Notes: generated by a model from the letters alone, not told the origin. Positions 26,981-38,328 are shown, counted from the stretch's first letter. The stretch: 64,000 nucleotides of DNA from Bacillus sp. CH30_1T (GCF_008364765.1 NZ_VTUY01000016.1:1-64000), one strand, 5' to 3'. Numbers and translations: made by a program.

Positions 26981-27607
26981 CTAATATTCATCTGCTAACG
27001 CTACAAATGCTTTCGTGATATTGGTTTTCGTAATTCTGCCTATGACCTCTAAATCGCCTTTTTCTGTTTTCTTAATCACCGGAACAGAGTCGATTTGCTT
27101 ATGAATCAAGTCTTTGGCCACACCTATTAGCTGGTCATCCTTTTCACAGACCGTAATATTAGGCATTCTCGTCATAATGATATTCACCGGCAAGGTACTA
27201 AGTTCTTGTTTCCCGATGCTCGCCCTTAATAGATCCTTACGGGACAGGACGCCAACTAAGTACGTATTCCCATCCACTACAAACAATGTTCCTACGTCCT
27301 CCAGAAACATTGTAACAATGGCATCATACACGGAAACATTTTCGTTTACCACTACTGGAATCGATTGATAATCTTTAACATATATTTTGTTAAGGTTTTC
27401 TGTCAACAGCTGCGTTCCTGTTTTCCCTGTATAGAAATATCCCACTCTGGGGCGGGCATCCAGGTAACCCGCCATGGTTAAAATGGCTAGATCAGGCCTG
27501 AGAGTCGCCCTGGTCAAGTTTAATTGATCGGCGATTTGTTCACCAGTGATAGGTCCGTTGTCTTTAACTATTTGTAAGATATGTTCTTGACGCTTATTAA
27601 GTTCGAT
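26981..27607 (-). CDS. ccpN: CcpN-type gluconeogenesis repressor with non-standard start
   Basis: Transcription repressor of gapB and pckA on glycolytic carbon in B. subtilis. The frame open to 27613 encodes IELNKRQEHILQIVKDNG, the HTH segment TGEQIADQLNLTRATLRPD, ARPRVGYFYTGKTG and a CBS-domain pair (about 80-205), about 208 residues, equal to the family. No ATG, GTG or TTG exists between the in-frame TGA at 27614-27616 and IELNKRQ; the first TTG lies inside the HTH. An AGGTGGTGA site ends six bases before ATC at 27605-27607, taken here as the possible start. Alternative: an extra A after GTG AGT, which if removed would give MSTIELNKRQ as in B. subtilis. Confidence 0.78.
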   Translation of the reverse strand: MELNKRQEHILQIVKDNGPITGEQIADQLNLTRATLRPDLAILTMAGYLDARPRVGYFYTGKTGTQLLTENLNKIYVKDYQSIPVVVNENVSVYDAIVTMFLEDVGTLFVVDGNTYLVGVLSRKDLLRASIGKQELSTLPVNIIMTRMPNITVCEKDDQLIGVAKDLIHKQIDSVPVIKKTEKGDLEVIGRITKTNITKAFVALADEY

Positions 27608-27796
27608 TGTTACTCACCACCTAACGGACAAACGATTTATGTTATACTTTATATTAAATATTATATACTATTTAAAGAAAATGAAAAGAGCATATTATCA
27701 TTCAATTGTGTCAAGACTATATTTTAAATTTCACCTAACACAGATTATCTTTTTTTGATACAAACTTCAAATCTTTTCCCTTCTACTGATCAGTAG

Positions 27797-27825
27797 TTGT
27801 TTTTATTTCTTTATCATGATAAAAT
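27797..27825 (+). promoter_or_regulatory. Predicted sigma-A promoter of glyQS
   Basis: TTGTTT (27797-27802) and TAAAAT (27820-27825), 17 bp apart, just before the T-box leader. The 170 bp to the left (27618-27796) are AT-rich and hold the divergent ccpN promoter region, with nothing else seen. Confidence 0.65.
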
Positions 27826-27831
27826 GTCTTC

Positions 27832-28044
27832 ATCTTATAATCAATAATGCTATGACGGATCAATAAGTACTTGCTGCACTCAAGCGACCAGGGACGGTGA
27901 AAGCCTGGAAAGCAGGGAAACGGCAATCCCGAGCTATTTTACATTTAAAAGTGGGTATACATGCATGATGTATATCAACTAGGGTGGAACCGCGAGTATC
28001 AAGCTCGTCCCTAGGCTATATGCCTAGGGACGAGCTTTTTTATT
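27832..28044 (+). ncRNA. T-box riboswitch of glycyl-tRNA synthetase
   Basis: The invariant T-box AGGGTGGAACCGCG is at 27981-27994. Upstream are stem I elements including AGCGACCAGGGACGGTGAAAG and the AAACGGCAATCCCGAGC stretch. The terminator AAGCTCGTCCCTAGG / CCTAGGGACGAGCTT (28001-28015, 28023-28037) ends in a T run, and its left arm can pair with the T-box to antiterminate. Uncharged tRNA-Gly should switch expression on. I did not resolve the specifier loop; the gene downstream gives the amino acid. Confidence 0.92.
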
Positions 28045-28077
28045 TTATTACATACATGATGAAAAGGAGTGACTTTT

Positions 28078-29451
28078 ATGTCAATGGAACAAGTAGTAAA
28101 TTTAGCGAAGCATCGCGGATTTGTTTTCCCAGGTTCTGAAATCTATGGAGGACTTGCTAACACGTGGGATTACGGTCCACTAGGTGTAGAGTTAAAAAAC
28201 AATATTAAAAAAGCATGGTGGAAAAAATTCGTTCAGGAATCCCCTTACAATGTGGGTCTTGATGCAAGTATCTTAATGAATCCGCAAACTTGGGTAGCTT
28301 CTGGTCATGTTGGAAACTTCAACGATCCAATGATCGACTGTAAGCAATGTAAGACACGCCATCGTGCAGACAAAATCATTGAAAATGCCCTTGAAGAAAA
28401 AGGTATCGAGATGATAGTGGATGGACTTTCGTTTGAAAAAATGGAAGAAATCATTAATGAGCACAGTATTGTGTGCCCTGATTGCGGAAGCCAGGATTTC
28501 ACCGATATCCGTCAATTCGACTTAATGTTTAAGACTCATCAAGGTGTGACAGAATCTTCTACAAATGAAATCTATTTACGCCCAGAAACAGCTCAAGGTA
28601 TATTTGTTAACTTCAAGAATGTTCAGCGCTCCATGCGTAAGAAAATGCCATTCGGTATTGCTCAAGTCGGAAAAAGCTTCCGAAATGAAATTACACCTGG
28701 TAACTTCACATTCAGAACACGAGAATTTGAACAAATGGAACTGGAATTCTTCTGTAAACCTGGAGAAGACCTGGAATGGTTCTCTTACTGGCGTGAATTC
28801 TGTAAAAACTGGTTACTAAACCTTGGAATGAACGAAGATAATATGCGTTTACGGGATCATGATCAAGACGAATTATCTCATTACAGTAATGCAACTACGG
28901 ATATTGAGTACAAATTCCCATTCGGTTGGGGAGAGCTTTGGGGTGTAGCAGATCGAACTGACTTTGACCTGAAGCGTCATATGGAACATTCGAATGAGGA
29001 CTTCCACTACATGGATCCTCAAACAAATGAAAAGTATGTACCATACTGTATTGAACCATCTCTTGGTGCAGACCGTGTCACTCTTGCATTCCTATGTGAC
29101 GCTTTCGAAGAAGAGGAGCTAGAAAATGATTCACGCACAGTGCTCCGTTTCCATCCGGCACTGGCTCCATTCAAAGCAGCGGTCCTGCCGCTTTCTAAGA
29201 AGTTATCAGATGATGCCTTTAAGGTGTATGAAGAATTATCACATGATCTTATGATAGACTTCGACGAAACAGCATCAATCGGTAAACGCTACCGTCGTCA
29301 AGATGAAATCGGTACACCATTCTGTATCACATTTGACTTCGACTCGGTGGAAGATAGCCAAGTGACAGTCCGTGACCGTGACACAATGGACCAAGTCAGA
29401 ATGCCAATCAGCGAAGTAAAGGCGTTCTTGCAGGAGAAAATTAAATTTTAA
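28078..29451 (+). CDS. glyQS: Glycine-tRNA ligase, single-chain (eukaryotic/archaeal-like) type
   Basis: 457-residue class IIa synthetase that charges tRNA-Gly as a homodimer. It starts [20 protein letters not shown], a hallmark of the single-chain enzyme. Class II motif 2 is [20 protein letters not shown], motif 3 is [14 protein letters not shown], and the insertion carries zinc-type Cys pairs CKQCKTRH and CPDCGSQD. The C-terminal about 95 residues are the anticodon-binding domain. ATG at 28078 has AAGGAG eight bases upstream. B. subtilis has glyQ and glyS (alpha/beta type) on the other strand at this place, so the enzyme type differs. Controlled by the T-box just upstream. Confidence 0.96.
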   Translation: MSMEQVVNLAKHRGFVFPGSEIYGGLANTWDYGPLGVELKNNIKKAWWKKFVQESPYNVGLDASILMNPQTWVASGHVGNFNDPMIDCKQCKTRHRADKIIENALEEKGIEMIVDGLSFEKMEEIINEHSIVCPDCGSQDFTDIRQFDLMFKTHQGVTESSTNEIYLRPETAQGIFVNFKNVQRSMRKKMPFGIAQVGKSFRNEITPGNFTFRTREFEQMELEFFCKPGEDLEWFSYWREFCKNWLLNLGMNEDNMRLRDHDQDELSHYSNATTDIEYKFPFGWGELWGVADRTDFDLKRHMEHSNEDFHYMDPQTNEKYVPYCIEPSLGADRVTLAFLCDAFEEEELENDSRTVLRFHPALAPFKAAVLPLSKKLSDDAFKVYEELSHDLMIDFDETASIGKRYRRQDEIGTPFCITFDFDSVEDSQVTVRDRDTMDQVRMPISEVKAFLQEKIKF

Positions 29452-29468
29452 AACCATAATAAAAAACA

Positions 29469-29494
29469 GGCCCATTCACCATGGTGAATGGGCC
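29469..29494. terminator. Bidirectional terminator glyQS / recO
   Basis: A fully palindromic GGCCCATTCACC...GGTGAATGGGCC with A run left and T run right, between convergent genes. Confidence 0.88.
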
Positions 29495-29525
29495 CTTTCT
29501 ATATAATCACAAGCAGCATTATAAG

Positions 29526-30278
29526 CTAGAATAAATCCTTCATGTTATCCATTTGGTCTAGGAACCTCCTGGATTTTAATGTTAAACCTGAATTTTCATC
29601 GTAATAAGTCCTGATTACCCGCTTCAATTGACGTTTTGTTTCATCTTTCACCGATATATTTCCCAATCGATTGATATCGAAATAGTAAAATACCCTCAGA
29701 AGCTTCACAGTGCTCTGCGAGATCGGAAAATGATGAGGATCTTCACTTAAACAACGATGACAGATGAATCCATTTTCTTTAAATGAGAAAGCGAATTCAC
29801 CATCCGCTTCCCCGCATACACTACATCCATTCAAATGAGGATACAACCCTAATACAGGGAGCATCTTCATTTCAAAAATGTGCATAAGAATTTCGGGATC
29901 ATAGTCTTCATTTAAATAGTGAATGGTCTTGTAAAGCAATTCAAATAGAAATGGGTTCGGTTTCCGGTCCTCCGTCGCTTTGTCGAGAAGATCGACGATG
30001 TAAGTGGCATAAGCCGTCTTAAACAAATCTTCCCTCACATGCCTTAACGATTCAACCATCTCTCCCTGTTGGAGTGTACCTAACCCACTTCCTTTAATAA
30101 AAAGGAAATAACCATATGTAAACAATTGTGAAATGGCGGATAGACGGCTATTAGGTTTCTTTGCCCCTCTAGCCATCAATCCTATCTTTCCGAATTCTCG
30201 TGTGTATATGGTAACAATCTTGTTTGACTCACCGTAATGATTCGTTCTGATAACGATTCCTTCACACTTCTGCAGCAT
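29526..30278 (-). CDS. recO: DNA repair protein RecO
   Basis: 250-residue recombination mediator that helps load RecA on SSB-coated DNA. N-terminal OB fold ([18 protein letters not shown]) is followed by a helical domain and a zinc finger with CSVCGEADG and FICHRC (about 145-180). ATG at 30278 follows GGGAGGTGG; an ATG seven codons upstream is within the ribosome-site region. Part of the era-yqzL-recO run. Confidence 0.94.
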   Translation of the reverse strand: MLQKCEGIVIRTNHYGESNKIVTIYTREFGKIGLMARGAKKPNSRLSAISQLFTYGYFLFIKGSGLGTLQQGEMVESLRHVREDLFKTAYATYIVDLLDKATEDRKPNPFLFELLYKTIHYLNEDYDPEILMHIFEMKMLPVLGLYPHLNGCSVCGEADGEFAFSFKENGFICHRCLSEDPHHFPISQSTVKLLRVFYYFDINRLGNISVKDETKRQLKRVIRTYYDENSGLTLKSRRFLDQMDNMKDLF

Positions 30279-30323
30279 ATAGCCACCTCCCGACATCAAT
30301 GCATCCGGGTGATGACAAGCTTA

Positions 30324-30467
30324 TCACGTTAAAGGAAAATCAACTTCCGCTGTTTCTTCTTCAAAGCTGTAAGGATCTTCGATCGTCTCCTTTTCAAGCT
30401 CCTTAAAAAGTAAATAGGTGTCTATACTTCCTGTCTGCGAAAAAAATTTCCATGTTAAGTCTAACAT
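30324..30467 (-). CDS. yqzL: Small protein YqzL
   Basis: 47 residues beginning MLDLTWKFFSQTGSIDTYLL then an acidic tail ending DFPLT. Opening, length and place between era and recO match B. subtilis YqzL, of unknown function. AAAGGTGGG lies upstream of the ATG. Confidence 0.88.
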   Translation of the reverse strand: MLDLTWKFFSQTGSIDTYLLFKELEKETIEDPYSFEEETAEVDFPLT

Positions 30468-30578
30468 AAAAAACCCACCTTTCTGGATTTAAACTAGCAA
30501 GACTTCATAAGCTTTCTTGTGATTAGAATGAGCATTTTCTCTCTAAAAGATGCGGCCTAAATATTGTTAATTCTGCTA

Positions 30579-31926
<1,348 letters not shown>

Positions 31927-32059
31927 TTACTACAATTTTCATAAAAGAAAATGGGCTGTTATCATTTTGTAATAAAATAGTTAGATAATTCAAACTATTT
32001 ATCAATTTTGTCCTTTGCTCCACTTATTCTATACAAGTATAAGAACGTTTTCAAATGTA

Positions 32060-32110
32060 TTAAAGGCTACGGGAAAGAAATCGTTTAATTTCTCTCCTGC
32101 AGCCTTTGTT
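32060..32110 (-). terminator. Hairpin between dgkA and cdd
   Basis: AAAGGCT / AGCCTTT form the outer stem and GAAAGAAAT / ATTTCTCTC an inner one. No U tract follows on the minus strand, so termination is only likely. The rest of 31891-32141 is AT-rich with no gene seen. Confidence 0.5.
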
Positions 32111-32141
32111 TTTCAGGTATTCGTATCTTCTTTGCATGCCA

Positions 32142-32540
32142 TCAAAGAGCAGTGATGAGTTCAAGCAGCTTTGGAATGAATATAATGGCACCAACAATCG
32201 CTGTACACACAGCAAAGAGCAGGACGGCAGCTGAAGCAAGGTCCTTTGCCGCTTTCGCCAAGGGATGGTAGTCTGAAATTGAAAGGTCCACTGCCTTTTC
32301 GATCGCCGTATTCATGGTTTCAAGTGCCAGTACGGAAAACACCAATATAATCAGGATGATCCATTCCATGGCAGATACGGAAAGCAAATACGCTAAGATA
32401 AAAACGATTACCCCTACACATGAATGAATCCTGAAATTCTGCTCCGTTGCCCAAACAGATTTAATCCCTTCTGCCGCATATCCAAAAGACTTCAAGAACC
32501 TGAATAGGCCGAACTTAGTCCCTTTTGAGTCCATACTCAT
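32142..32540 (-). CDS. dgkA: Undecaprenol kinase / diacylglycerol kinase-like DgkA
   Basis: 132-residue membrane enzyme of the DgkA family, which in Firmicutes phosphorylates undecaprenol for cell-wall lipid carrier recycling. Three membrane segments and the active-site stretch [17 protein letters not shown] are clear, preceded by [20 protein letters not shown]. The first codons overlap the ybeY end by 26 bp, so translation is coupled; the exact start may be the ATG two codons later. Confidence 0.92.
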   Translation of the reverse strand: MSMDSKGTKFGLFRFLKSFGYAAEGIKSVWATEQNFRIHSCVGVIVFILAYLLSVSAMEWIILIILVFSVLALETMNTAIEKAVDLSISDYHPLAKAAKDLASAAVLLFAVCTAIVGAIIFIPKLLELITAL

Positions 32541-32988
32541 TTAAAATATCCTTTTGTCTCTGAAACATTTTCTTTTCTTCCGTTTCTTCCATATGATCAT
32601 AGCCCAATAAATGCAGGAATCCGTGAAGAGCAAGAAAACCCAGTTCACGGGAAAATGAATGATTATACTCTTCCGCCTGCTCTTTCGCACGATCGATGGA
32701 GATGATGATATCACCAAGAACTCGTGGAATTTGACCACCGACAATTTCGACTTCGTCCTCTCCAAGTTCTTCAAGAGCGAAAGAAATAACATCTGTCGGC
32801 TGGTCCTTATGGCGATATTCCCGGTTGATTTCTTGAATTCTCCCGTTCGTCACAAACGTAACCGACACTTCGCTGTCATCCTCGACCTCTTCCTTTTGTG
32901 CCGCAAAGTTCAAGATGTTTTTCACCAAATTTGTTTCTTCTGCGGATAATTTTTCAGTTTCATCAATAAAGTCGATCAATAATGTCAT
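32515..32988 (-). CDS. ybeY: Endoribonuclease YbeY
   Basis: 157-residue zinc-dependent RNase for 16S rRNA 3' maturation and ribosome quality control. The H3xH5xH motif is [11 protein letters not shown] near the C terminus, preceded by PTDVISFAL and [15 protein letters not shown]. Its ATG overlaps the pgpH stop by four bases. Sits between pgpH and dgkA, the standard Bacillus order. Confidence 0.95.
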   Translation of the reverse strand: MTLLIDFIDETEKLSAEETNLVKNILNFAAQKEEVEDDSEVSVTFVTNGRIQEINREYRHKDQPTDVISFALEELGEDEVEIVGGQIPRVLGDIIISIDRAKEQAEEYNHSFSRELGFLALHGFLHLLGYDHMEETEEKKMFQRQKDILNEYGLKRD

Positions 32989-35150
32989 GCTTCTTCTCCT
33001 TTTGCTTTAAGTTCCGGATATTCTATTCTCGGATGAAAGATTCCATTTAACGTTTCACAAAGTGACTTCTTTACTGTTTCTAACTGCTTTAATGAAATAT
33101 CGCATTCGTTAAACTGACCATCCTGCAGACGGTCTTGTACTATGGAATGAACGAGCTGTTGAATCTCTCCCTGCGTTGGAGATTTCTTGGATCTGACAGC
33201 CGCTTCTACACTATCCGCAATGCTAATAATGGCCGCTTCCCTTGTTTGTGGTTTAGGACCGGGATATCGATAATCTTCTTCCTTAACATCTTTCCCTTGT
33301 TCCTTTGCCTTATAATAAAAAAATTTCAACAAGGTTGTCCCATGATGTTGCTCGGCAATATCGACGATTTCCTTTGGAAGCTTATGCTTCCGAAGCATGT
33401 CAGCACCATCTGAAGCATGACTTATAATAACATCCCTGCTCGTCTCAGGCGAGACCCGGTCGTGAGGATTTTCCATATTAAGCTGATTTTCAATGAAAAA
33501 GTGTGGCCTCTTTGACTTTCCGACATCATGATAATAGCAGCCAACTCTCGCTAATAATCCGTTTGCACCAATGGATTCACATGCAGATTCTGCAAGATTC
33601 GCTACCATGACACTGTGATGATATGTACCAGGTGCATCGGTTAGCAGCTTCTTTAATAATGGTTGTGTAGGGCTTGAAAGCTCCACAAGCCTCATGGAAG
33701 AAAGTATGCCAAACCCTGCCTCGAAAAACGGCAGAAAACCGATTGTTAATATAGAGGAACTGATTCCTGATACCAGGGCAAACACGAGATAATACACATA
33801 TTCACTGTTTGAATAAGAGGTTCCGCTTAATAGAATCAAAAAACCGAGGATCAAAATATTCACAAGAGCTACGTAAATCCCCGCCCTTAATATATTGGAG
33901 CGCTGATTACGGTTCACAAGGAAAAGAATCCCGGATACACCACTGAATAGCGTATAAATCGCGATTTCAATATCGATTGATCCTGAGAACTGCTGATGAA
34001 ATACGATACTCGAGCACGCAGAAAGGATAAACACCATCATCATTGCGATCCGTTCATTCAGTAGGATCCTAAGTATCATCCCGGTGAACGCTGCAGGGAA
34101 TATGAAGGCTATATCATTGATTTCCAGCTGCTCTATGAGTCCCACAATCTTCATGATTAAGAGTGATATCACAAACACGATGCTCGTGAGGATTAAATAA
34201 TTTTGTTTTCGTTCCTCGGTTACTTCCAATGTGTAGAAGAAATAATACAGTGAACTGATCACCACAAGCACAAAGAGCGCCAATCCGATGTATGGCCGGA
34301 AGGAGAACGTATTTTCCACCATTCCCAACGACTTCAGGATACTGTATTTTTTTGTGGTGATCAGTTCCCCATCTTCCACGATGACGCCGCCTTCGATAAT
34401 TTCGACCTTCTGTACATTTGCCTCGGCAAGTTTTTTTAATTCATCCGTTTTTTCAGCATCATAGTAAAGTGTCGGCTCCAGAGCAACTTTCCCCAATTTG
34501 ACGGCAGCACTGGATAAATCACCTTCGAACGAATAGTTGGTGATCCGCTGTTCTAAGTTCAATTTCGCTTCGTTTAGTTCTTCCTCTTTCACCCCGTTTT
34601 CCATGATGATTTTCATCTGTGTGGAAACGATGGTTTCTACCCGCGACAAGTCATCTTCTGAAGCCACCAGGAGTATCTTTAACACGTCATCACTTAAACT
34701 GTTGGTTATATTATTATTTTTATCCTTAGGCAATTTTGCTTTCAGAAGTTTCAGTTGCTCACTAATTTCGGTATTTTGGGAAGGCTTTAGATCCTCTTCT
34801 TCACCTGCCTGTGCTGAAGATTCTTTCTTCACTTCATTTACACTTTCCATCAGTGAGCGAAGAAGGGATATGGAGTTGTCGACCGCTCCTTCTTTCGTGG
34901 TATAGACATTCGCTACTTCAGCCTTTGCTTCTTCCTTTTTCTTCTCGGTAGCCTCATCATCTACGAATTTCTTAGGAGCCCTAATCGTTGTAGGAGCTTC
35001 TTCATACAAATTAATATCCAGGGTTTTCGGTTTTACATTCCCATATAAAACTCCGAAAACAATAATGCCAAGTAACACAAATAAGAGATTAGTAAATAGT
35101 CGGTAGCTAAGAAAGCTCCTTATTTTGAGTAATATTGGGTGCGTTTGCAT
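32985..35150 (-). CDS. pgpH: Cyclic-di-AMP phosphodiesterase PgpH (7TM-HD)
   Basis: 721-residue membrane protein that degrades c-di-AMP, the regulator of potassium and osmotic balance. An N-terminal membrane segment, a large extracellular 7TMR-HDED domain (about 45-270), seven membrane segments (about 275-470) and a cytosolic HD domain follow in order. HD motifs are [36 protein letters not shown] and [15 protein letters not shown] at 35150 follows AGGGGG; a frame to 35237 has no ribosome site. Confidence 0.95.
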   Translation of the reverse strand: MQTHPILLKIRSFLSYRLFTNLLFVLLGIIVFGVLYGNVKPKTLDINLYEEAPTTIRAPKKFVDDEATEKKKEEAKAEVANVYTTKEGAVDNSISLLRSLMESVNEVKKESSAQAGEEEDLKPSQNTEISEQLKLLKAKLPKDKNNNITNSLSDDVLKILLVASEDDLSRVETIVSTQMKIIMENGVKEEELNEAKLNLEQRITNYSFEGDLSSAAVKLGKVALEPTLYYDAEKTDELKKLAEANVQKVEIIEGGVIVEDGELITTKKYSILKSLGMVENTFSFRPYIGLALFVLVVISSLYYFFYTLEVTEERKQNYLILTSIVFVISLLIMKIVGLIEQLEINDIAFIFPAAFTGMILRILLNERIAMMMVFILSACSSIVFHQQFSGSIDIEIAIYTLFSGVSGILFLVNRNQRSNILRAGIYVALVNILILGFLILLSGTSYSNSEYVYYLVFALVSGISSSILTIGFLPFFEAGFGILSSMRLVELSSPTQPLLKKLLTDAPGTYHHSVMVANLAESACESIGANGLLARVGCYYHDVGKSKRPHFFIENQLNMENPHDRVSPETSRDVIISHASDGADMLRKHKLPKEIVDIAEQHHGTTLLKFFYYKAKEQGKDVKEEDYRYPGPKPQTREAAIISIADSVEAAVRSKKSPTQGEIQQLVHSIVQDRLQDGQFNECDISLKQLETVKKSLCETLNGIFHPRIEYPELKAKGEEA

Positions 35151-35284
35151 AAAGAACCCCCTGTTATGTAAGTACAATTCCAACCAGTTCAAGGTAAAGA
35201 GCTTACAGAAAAGCACGAGAAAAAAATAATCTAGCAATTATGTAAAATGATAACAGTTTTCCACTTAATTATCCATGTTAAACC

Positions 35285-35360
35285 TTATAAAAAAAGATTG
35301 ACCCCTGCATGTTCCGCCTGTACTAACAGATAGCATGAACACATTGGATCAACCTCTTTA
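35285..35360 (-). terminator. phoH terminator region
   Basis: On the minus strand AGGTTGATCC pairs with GGGTCAATCT across a larger loop, followed by seven U. It separates phoH from pgpH. Confidence 0.65.
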
Positions 35361-35365
35361 TTGTA

Positions 35366-36325
35366 CTACTTTTCGATTGTTTCATAGGCATCAATTATTT
35401 TAGCGACTAACGGGTGACGAACCACATCCGCTTGATCAAGATAAATAAACGATACTCCTCTTACATCTTTTAATATTCTTTCAGAAGAAATCAATCCTGA
35501 TTCACTTCCTCTAGGCAGGTCCACTTGAGAGCGATCTCCTGTAATAATCATCTTCGAATCAAAGCCAAGTCTGGTTAAAAACATTTTCATCTGTGCTTTC
35601 GTTGTGTTTTGGGCCTCATCGAGGATAACGAACGCATCATCCAGTGTACGACCTCTCATATAAGCAAGAGGAGCGATTTCGATGGTTCCCCTTTCAATTA
35701 ACCGAGCTGTATGTTCAGCCCCCAACACATCATGCAGAGCGTCATATAAAGGACGTAGATAAGGGTCTACCTTTTCCTTCAGGTCACCCGGAAGGAAACC
35801 GAGACTCTCTCCTGCTTCAACAGCAGGCCTTGTGAGAATAATTTTCTTTACCTGTCCGTTTTTCAACGCATGTACCGCCATCACCACAGCAAGATAGGTT
35901 TTCCCCGTACCTGCCGGACCAATCCCAAACACCATATCGTGTTTTTTGATAGCCTGAATGTATTGGCGCTGCCCAAGGGTTTTCACCCTGATGGATTTAC
36001 CTTTTGCATTTTTCGTAATTTCTTCATTGTACAAGTCTGTAAAGTATTCAAGTGTCCCTTGCTTGCCCATTTCCAGTGCATAATGGACATCTCTTTGGCC
36101 AATATTGATCCCTTTACGTATCACAGCTACGAGTCGATCTGAAACATCTAGAGCGAGACTTACATCTTCTTCCTTACCTGAAACCAGCAATTCTTCGCCT
36201 CTTGTTACAATCGAAACGTGTAATTCCTGTTCTATTAATTTAAGGTGAGAATCTGAAACACCAAACAAAGCGATGGCTTCATTAGGGTTTTCAAGTTGTA
36301 ATTTCATTAAGATTTCATCTGACAT
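35366..36325 (-). CDS. phoH: PhoH family ATPase (PhoL)
   Basis: 319-residue cytoplasmic ATPase, probably linked to RNA metabolism, often neighbouring ybeY as here. Residues 1-100 are the KH-like N-terminal part; Walker A is GIGPAGTGKTYLAV and Walker B is FVILDEAQNTT, with the sensor ITGDRSQVDLP. Length equals the B. subtilis protein. Three bases separate it from yqfD. Confidence 0.93.
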   Translation of the reverse strand: MSDEILMKLQLENPNEAIALFGVSDSHLKLIEQELHVSIVTRGEELLVSGKEEDVSLALDVSDRLVAVIRKGINIGQRDVHYALEMGKQGTLEYFTDLYNEEITKNAKGKSIRVKTLGQRQYIQAIKKHDMVFGIGPAGTGKTYLAVVMAVHALKNGQVKKIILTRPAVEAGESLGFLPGDLKEKVDPYLRPLYDALHDVLGAEHTARLIERGTIEIAPLAYMRGRTLDDAFVILDEAQNTTKAQMKMFLTRLGFDSKMIITGDRSQVDLPRGSESGLISSERILKDVRGVSFIYLDQADVVRHPLVAKIIDAYETIEK

Positions 36326-36328
36326 TCG

Positions 36329-37516
36329 TTAGTCTCCTTGAATAATTGGTTGTCCTACTGCAATGTTTTCTAATACTTTGAAGTGAATTGTTACCCTAAC
36401 TTTACCATTCTCAACCTTTTCTTGCAAAATTTTTTCCCCTATAACTTCTGCATCCTCAGGGAGGGTAGATTCCAAATTACTCTTGGCCAGTTTCTTCGCC
36501 GCATCGATGGCTTCTGATTTCGTATAAGTTCTCTCTACATCCTCTTTTTCTTTAAAGCTTTTATCAATATAATATATTGGCAGTTCCCATTTCAAGAAAC
36601 GGACATTCTTTTTGTTCTCTTCTACGATGGACTCCTTATACTCAACTTTACCGAATCCCCAAATCGGAATATTGAAAGAACCGACTCCTACATAATGTTT
36701 TCTTTTTTCATTGCCGCTAAAAACCACAAACTGGGACTTCAACGGTAGATCAACGTTAGATTTATACCATGTTTCCCCCAGGATTTTCGCTTTGGCCGGG
36801 ACCCCTTTAGGATCTTTTTCATTCCCGATCAAACCGGATACAAGGAGCTGACCTTTGTTCACATAGTCATTGACGTTCACCTGGGGATCTCCTTCTTCTA
36901 CGAACATTTGAGTGATGATCGCTTTCTTCTTCGCTACAATATGCTGCAGACCAGAGGATTCAGAAGGCTCAGGGGCGTTCTTCTCAACCACTTGAAAGTG
37001 ATAGGTTGTCCCTTGCAATTCCACCCCTACCCACGTAATATTGTTCATTCTGTAGGATAGCTCCCGTTGGATATTTTCCACATCCGGCAGGGAAAATTGG
37101 AGCTTCCCTTTCGACACTCCCATCTCTTCCAGCTCTTTTCTGATACTGTGCTCCGTTTGGGGTGATGCTCCTTTAATTTTGATGTCCCAAACCATATTGG
37201 AAAGCAGAAACACGATGACGAAGAAAGCAAGTCCTCCTATCATGAACCCTGAGTTCTTCAGGGATCGCTTAAACAGAAATGGAACTCCCTGACCTCTTAG
37301 AAATGTCACTTTACACTCGGATGTTCGAACAGCTCTTCGGAAGTTATGTACATCGTCTAAGGATAAGTAAAAGGTGATGGTTTCCGTTCCAGCTCTCTTC
37401 ACATTCCAAATCGTGATTCCCGCCCGAAGCAATTGATTGATGACCCTCTCAACTAGTCTGCCTTCCATTTTCACAAATACCTTTCCCCTGAGAAAGGTGA
37501 ACCATTGATTCTTCAA
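36329..37516 (-). CDS. yqfD: Sporulation protein YqfD
   Basis: 395-residue stage IV-type sporulation protein. An N-terminal about 85 residues face the cytoplasm, one membrane segment lies at about 92-112 (GFMIGGLAFFVIVFLLSNMV), and the rest is outside the mother-cell membrane. Family features GASPQTEHSIRKELEEMG and QLLVSGLIGNEKDP are present. The start is TTG at 37516 behind GGAGGG with seven bases between. Paired with yqfC, as in all sporeformers I know. Confidence 0.93.
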   Translation of the reverse strand: MKNQWFTFLRGKVFVKMEGRLVERVINQLLRAGITIWNVKRAGTETITFYLSLDDVHNFRRAVRTSECKVTFLRGQGVPFLFKRSLKNSGFMIGGLAFFVIVFLLSNMVWDIKIKGASPQTEHSIRKELEEMGVSKGKLQFSLPDVENIQRELSYRMNNITWVGVELQGTTYHFQVVEKNAPEPSESSGLQHIVAKKKAIITQMFVEEGDPQVNVNDYVNKGQLLVSGLIGNEKDPKGVPAKAKILGETWYKSNVDLPLKSQFVVFSGNEKRKHYVGVGSFNIPIWGFGKVEYKESIVEENKKNVRFLKWELPIYYIDKSFKEKEDVERTYTKSEAIDAAKKLAKSNLESTLPEDAEVIGEKILQEKVENGKVRVTIHFKVLENIAVGQPIIQGD

Positions 37517-37527
37517 ATCCGTCCCTC

Positions 37528-37812
37528 CTATTGTTCTAAATAGATCACTTCTACGATCTTCCCCTGAAGAAGAATTTCTTCCGGAAGAATCATCTTGATA
37601 ACAAATTGTTCACCTTTTATTAAAAGTTGACCTTGTTTTAGCAGAAGTCGTACCTCTCGATCTGTGAACGTTAACAGACCCCGATGGTTTTCTATATAGA
37701 TATGAATTTGTCCAATCATTGTGACGCGAGGAAGGTCCATCATGACATCTTCAGGTAAATCCATTTTTTGTGTCATCCATTTACGCATGTGTTGTAAAAA
37801 GCTTTTTGCCAT
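37528..37812 (-). CDS. yqfC: Sporulation protein YqfC
   Basis: 94-residue soluble, beta-rich protein expressed with yqfD in the mother cell. Segments MDLPEDVMMDLPRVTMIG and YIENHRGLLTFTDREVRLL are typical. ATG at 37812 is chosen; its AAAGGGGG site lies inside a terminator-like hairpin arm (37821-37833) and the ATG follows the U run directly. Confidence 0.91.
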   Translation of the reverse strand: MAKSFLQHMRKWMTQKMDLPEDVMMDLPRVTMIGQIHIYIENHRGLLTFTDREVRLLLKQGQLLIKGEQFVIKMILPEEILLQGKIVEVIYLEQ

Positions 37813-37860
37813 AAAAAAAGAACCCCCTTTCATCTCATATTTATGAAATGAAAAGGGGTT
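37813..37860 (-). terminator. yqfB terminator overlapping the yqfC ribosome site
   Basis: Arms 37848-37860 and 37821-37833 pair over 13 positions (one wobble, ATGAAAAGGGGTT versus ATGAAAGGGGGTT), followed on the minus strand by C and seven U, then at once the yqfC ATG. Confidence 0.8.
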
Positions 37861-37869
37861 TCATCACTC

Positions 37870-38328
37870 TTATTTTTGATGATGGCGTTTTTTTGATCTC
37901 GGAGGTCCGAATACCTCTGAAAAAATAAATCCTTTTACGATATCATCTTCATTTTTGAAATCAATGTTGAGAGTTGAACTTTTATCCCGTATCTTCTTTG
38001 CCCTGGTTTGATGAGCTTCCAGTCTGCGGGAATAACGCTCTTCTTTTTTTTGCAAGTCTATATAAGTTGATTCTGCTTCCTTCTTCTTTTCTTCAAATCG
38101 ACTTTGAATGGAAGATGCTGCGTCTTTCAATGGTTCTTTATATTCTCTTGGCACTCTGCTCCGTGCCGGTCTCTCCCTTTCTCTTCCTCTCTCACGAGGT
38201 TCTGAAGGAGGGGGAGATGCCGTTTGAATCGGTTTTTGCCTTACCGGTTTATTTGAAGGCGACTCTTTCACTTTATTGAAAATCGACGTGATGAGCCCGA
38301 TCAGTATGGCAATGATTAAAGGTTCCAT
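37870..38328 (-). CDS. yqfB: YqfB, membrane-anchored charged protein
   Basis: 152 residues with an N-terminal membrane segment (MEPLIIAILIGLITSIF) and a long Arg/Glu/Lys-rich, coiled-coil-prone remainder, ending KGFIFSEVFGPPRSKKRHHQ. No enzymatic motif is visible. Identity rests on position after yqeZ and floA, where B. subtilis has yqfB of that operon. AAAGGAG precedes the ATG. Function unknown; a membrane-stress accessory role is inferred from the operon. Confidence 0.75.
   Translation of the reverse strand: MEPLIIAILIGLITSIFNKVKESPSNKPVRQKPIQTASPPPSEPRERGRERERPARSRVPREYKEPLKDAASSIQSRFEEKKKEAESTYIDLQKKEERYSRRLEAHQTRAKKIRDKSSTLNIDFKNEDDIVKGFIFSEVFGPPRSKKRHHQK

Noticed and set aside
26981..27517. 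A 178-residue CBS-domain protein starting at TTG 27517
   Set aside because: This start falls inside the DNA-binding helix of CcpN; the frame continues upstream with the conserved N terminus, so the short version is an artefact of the missing standard start.
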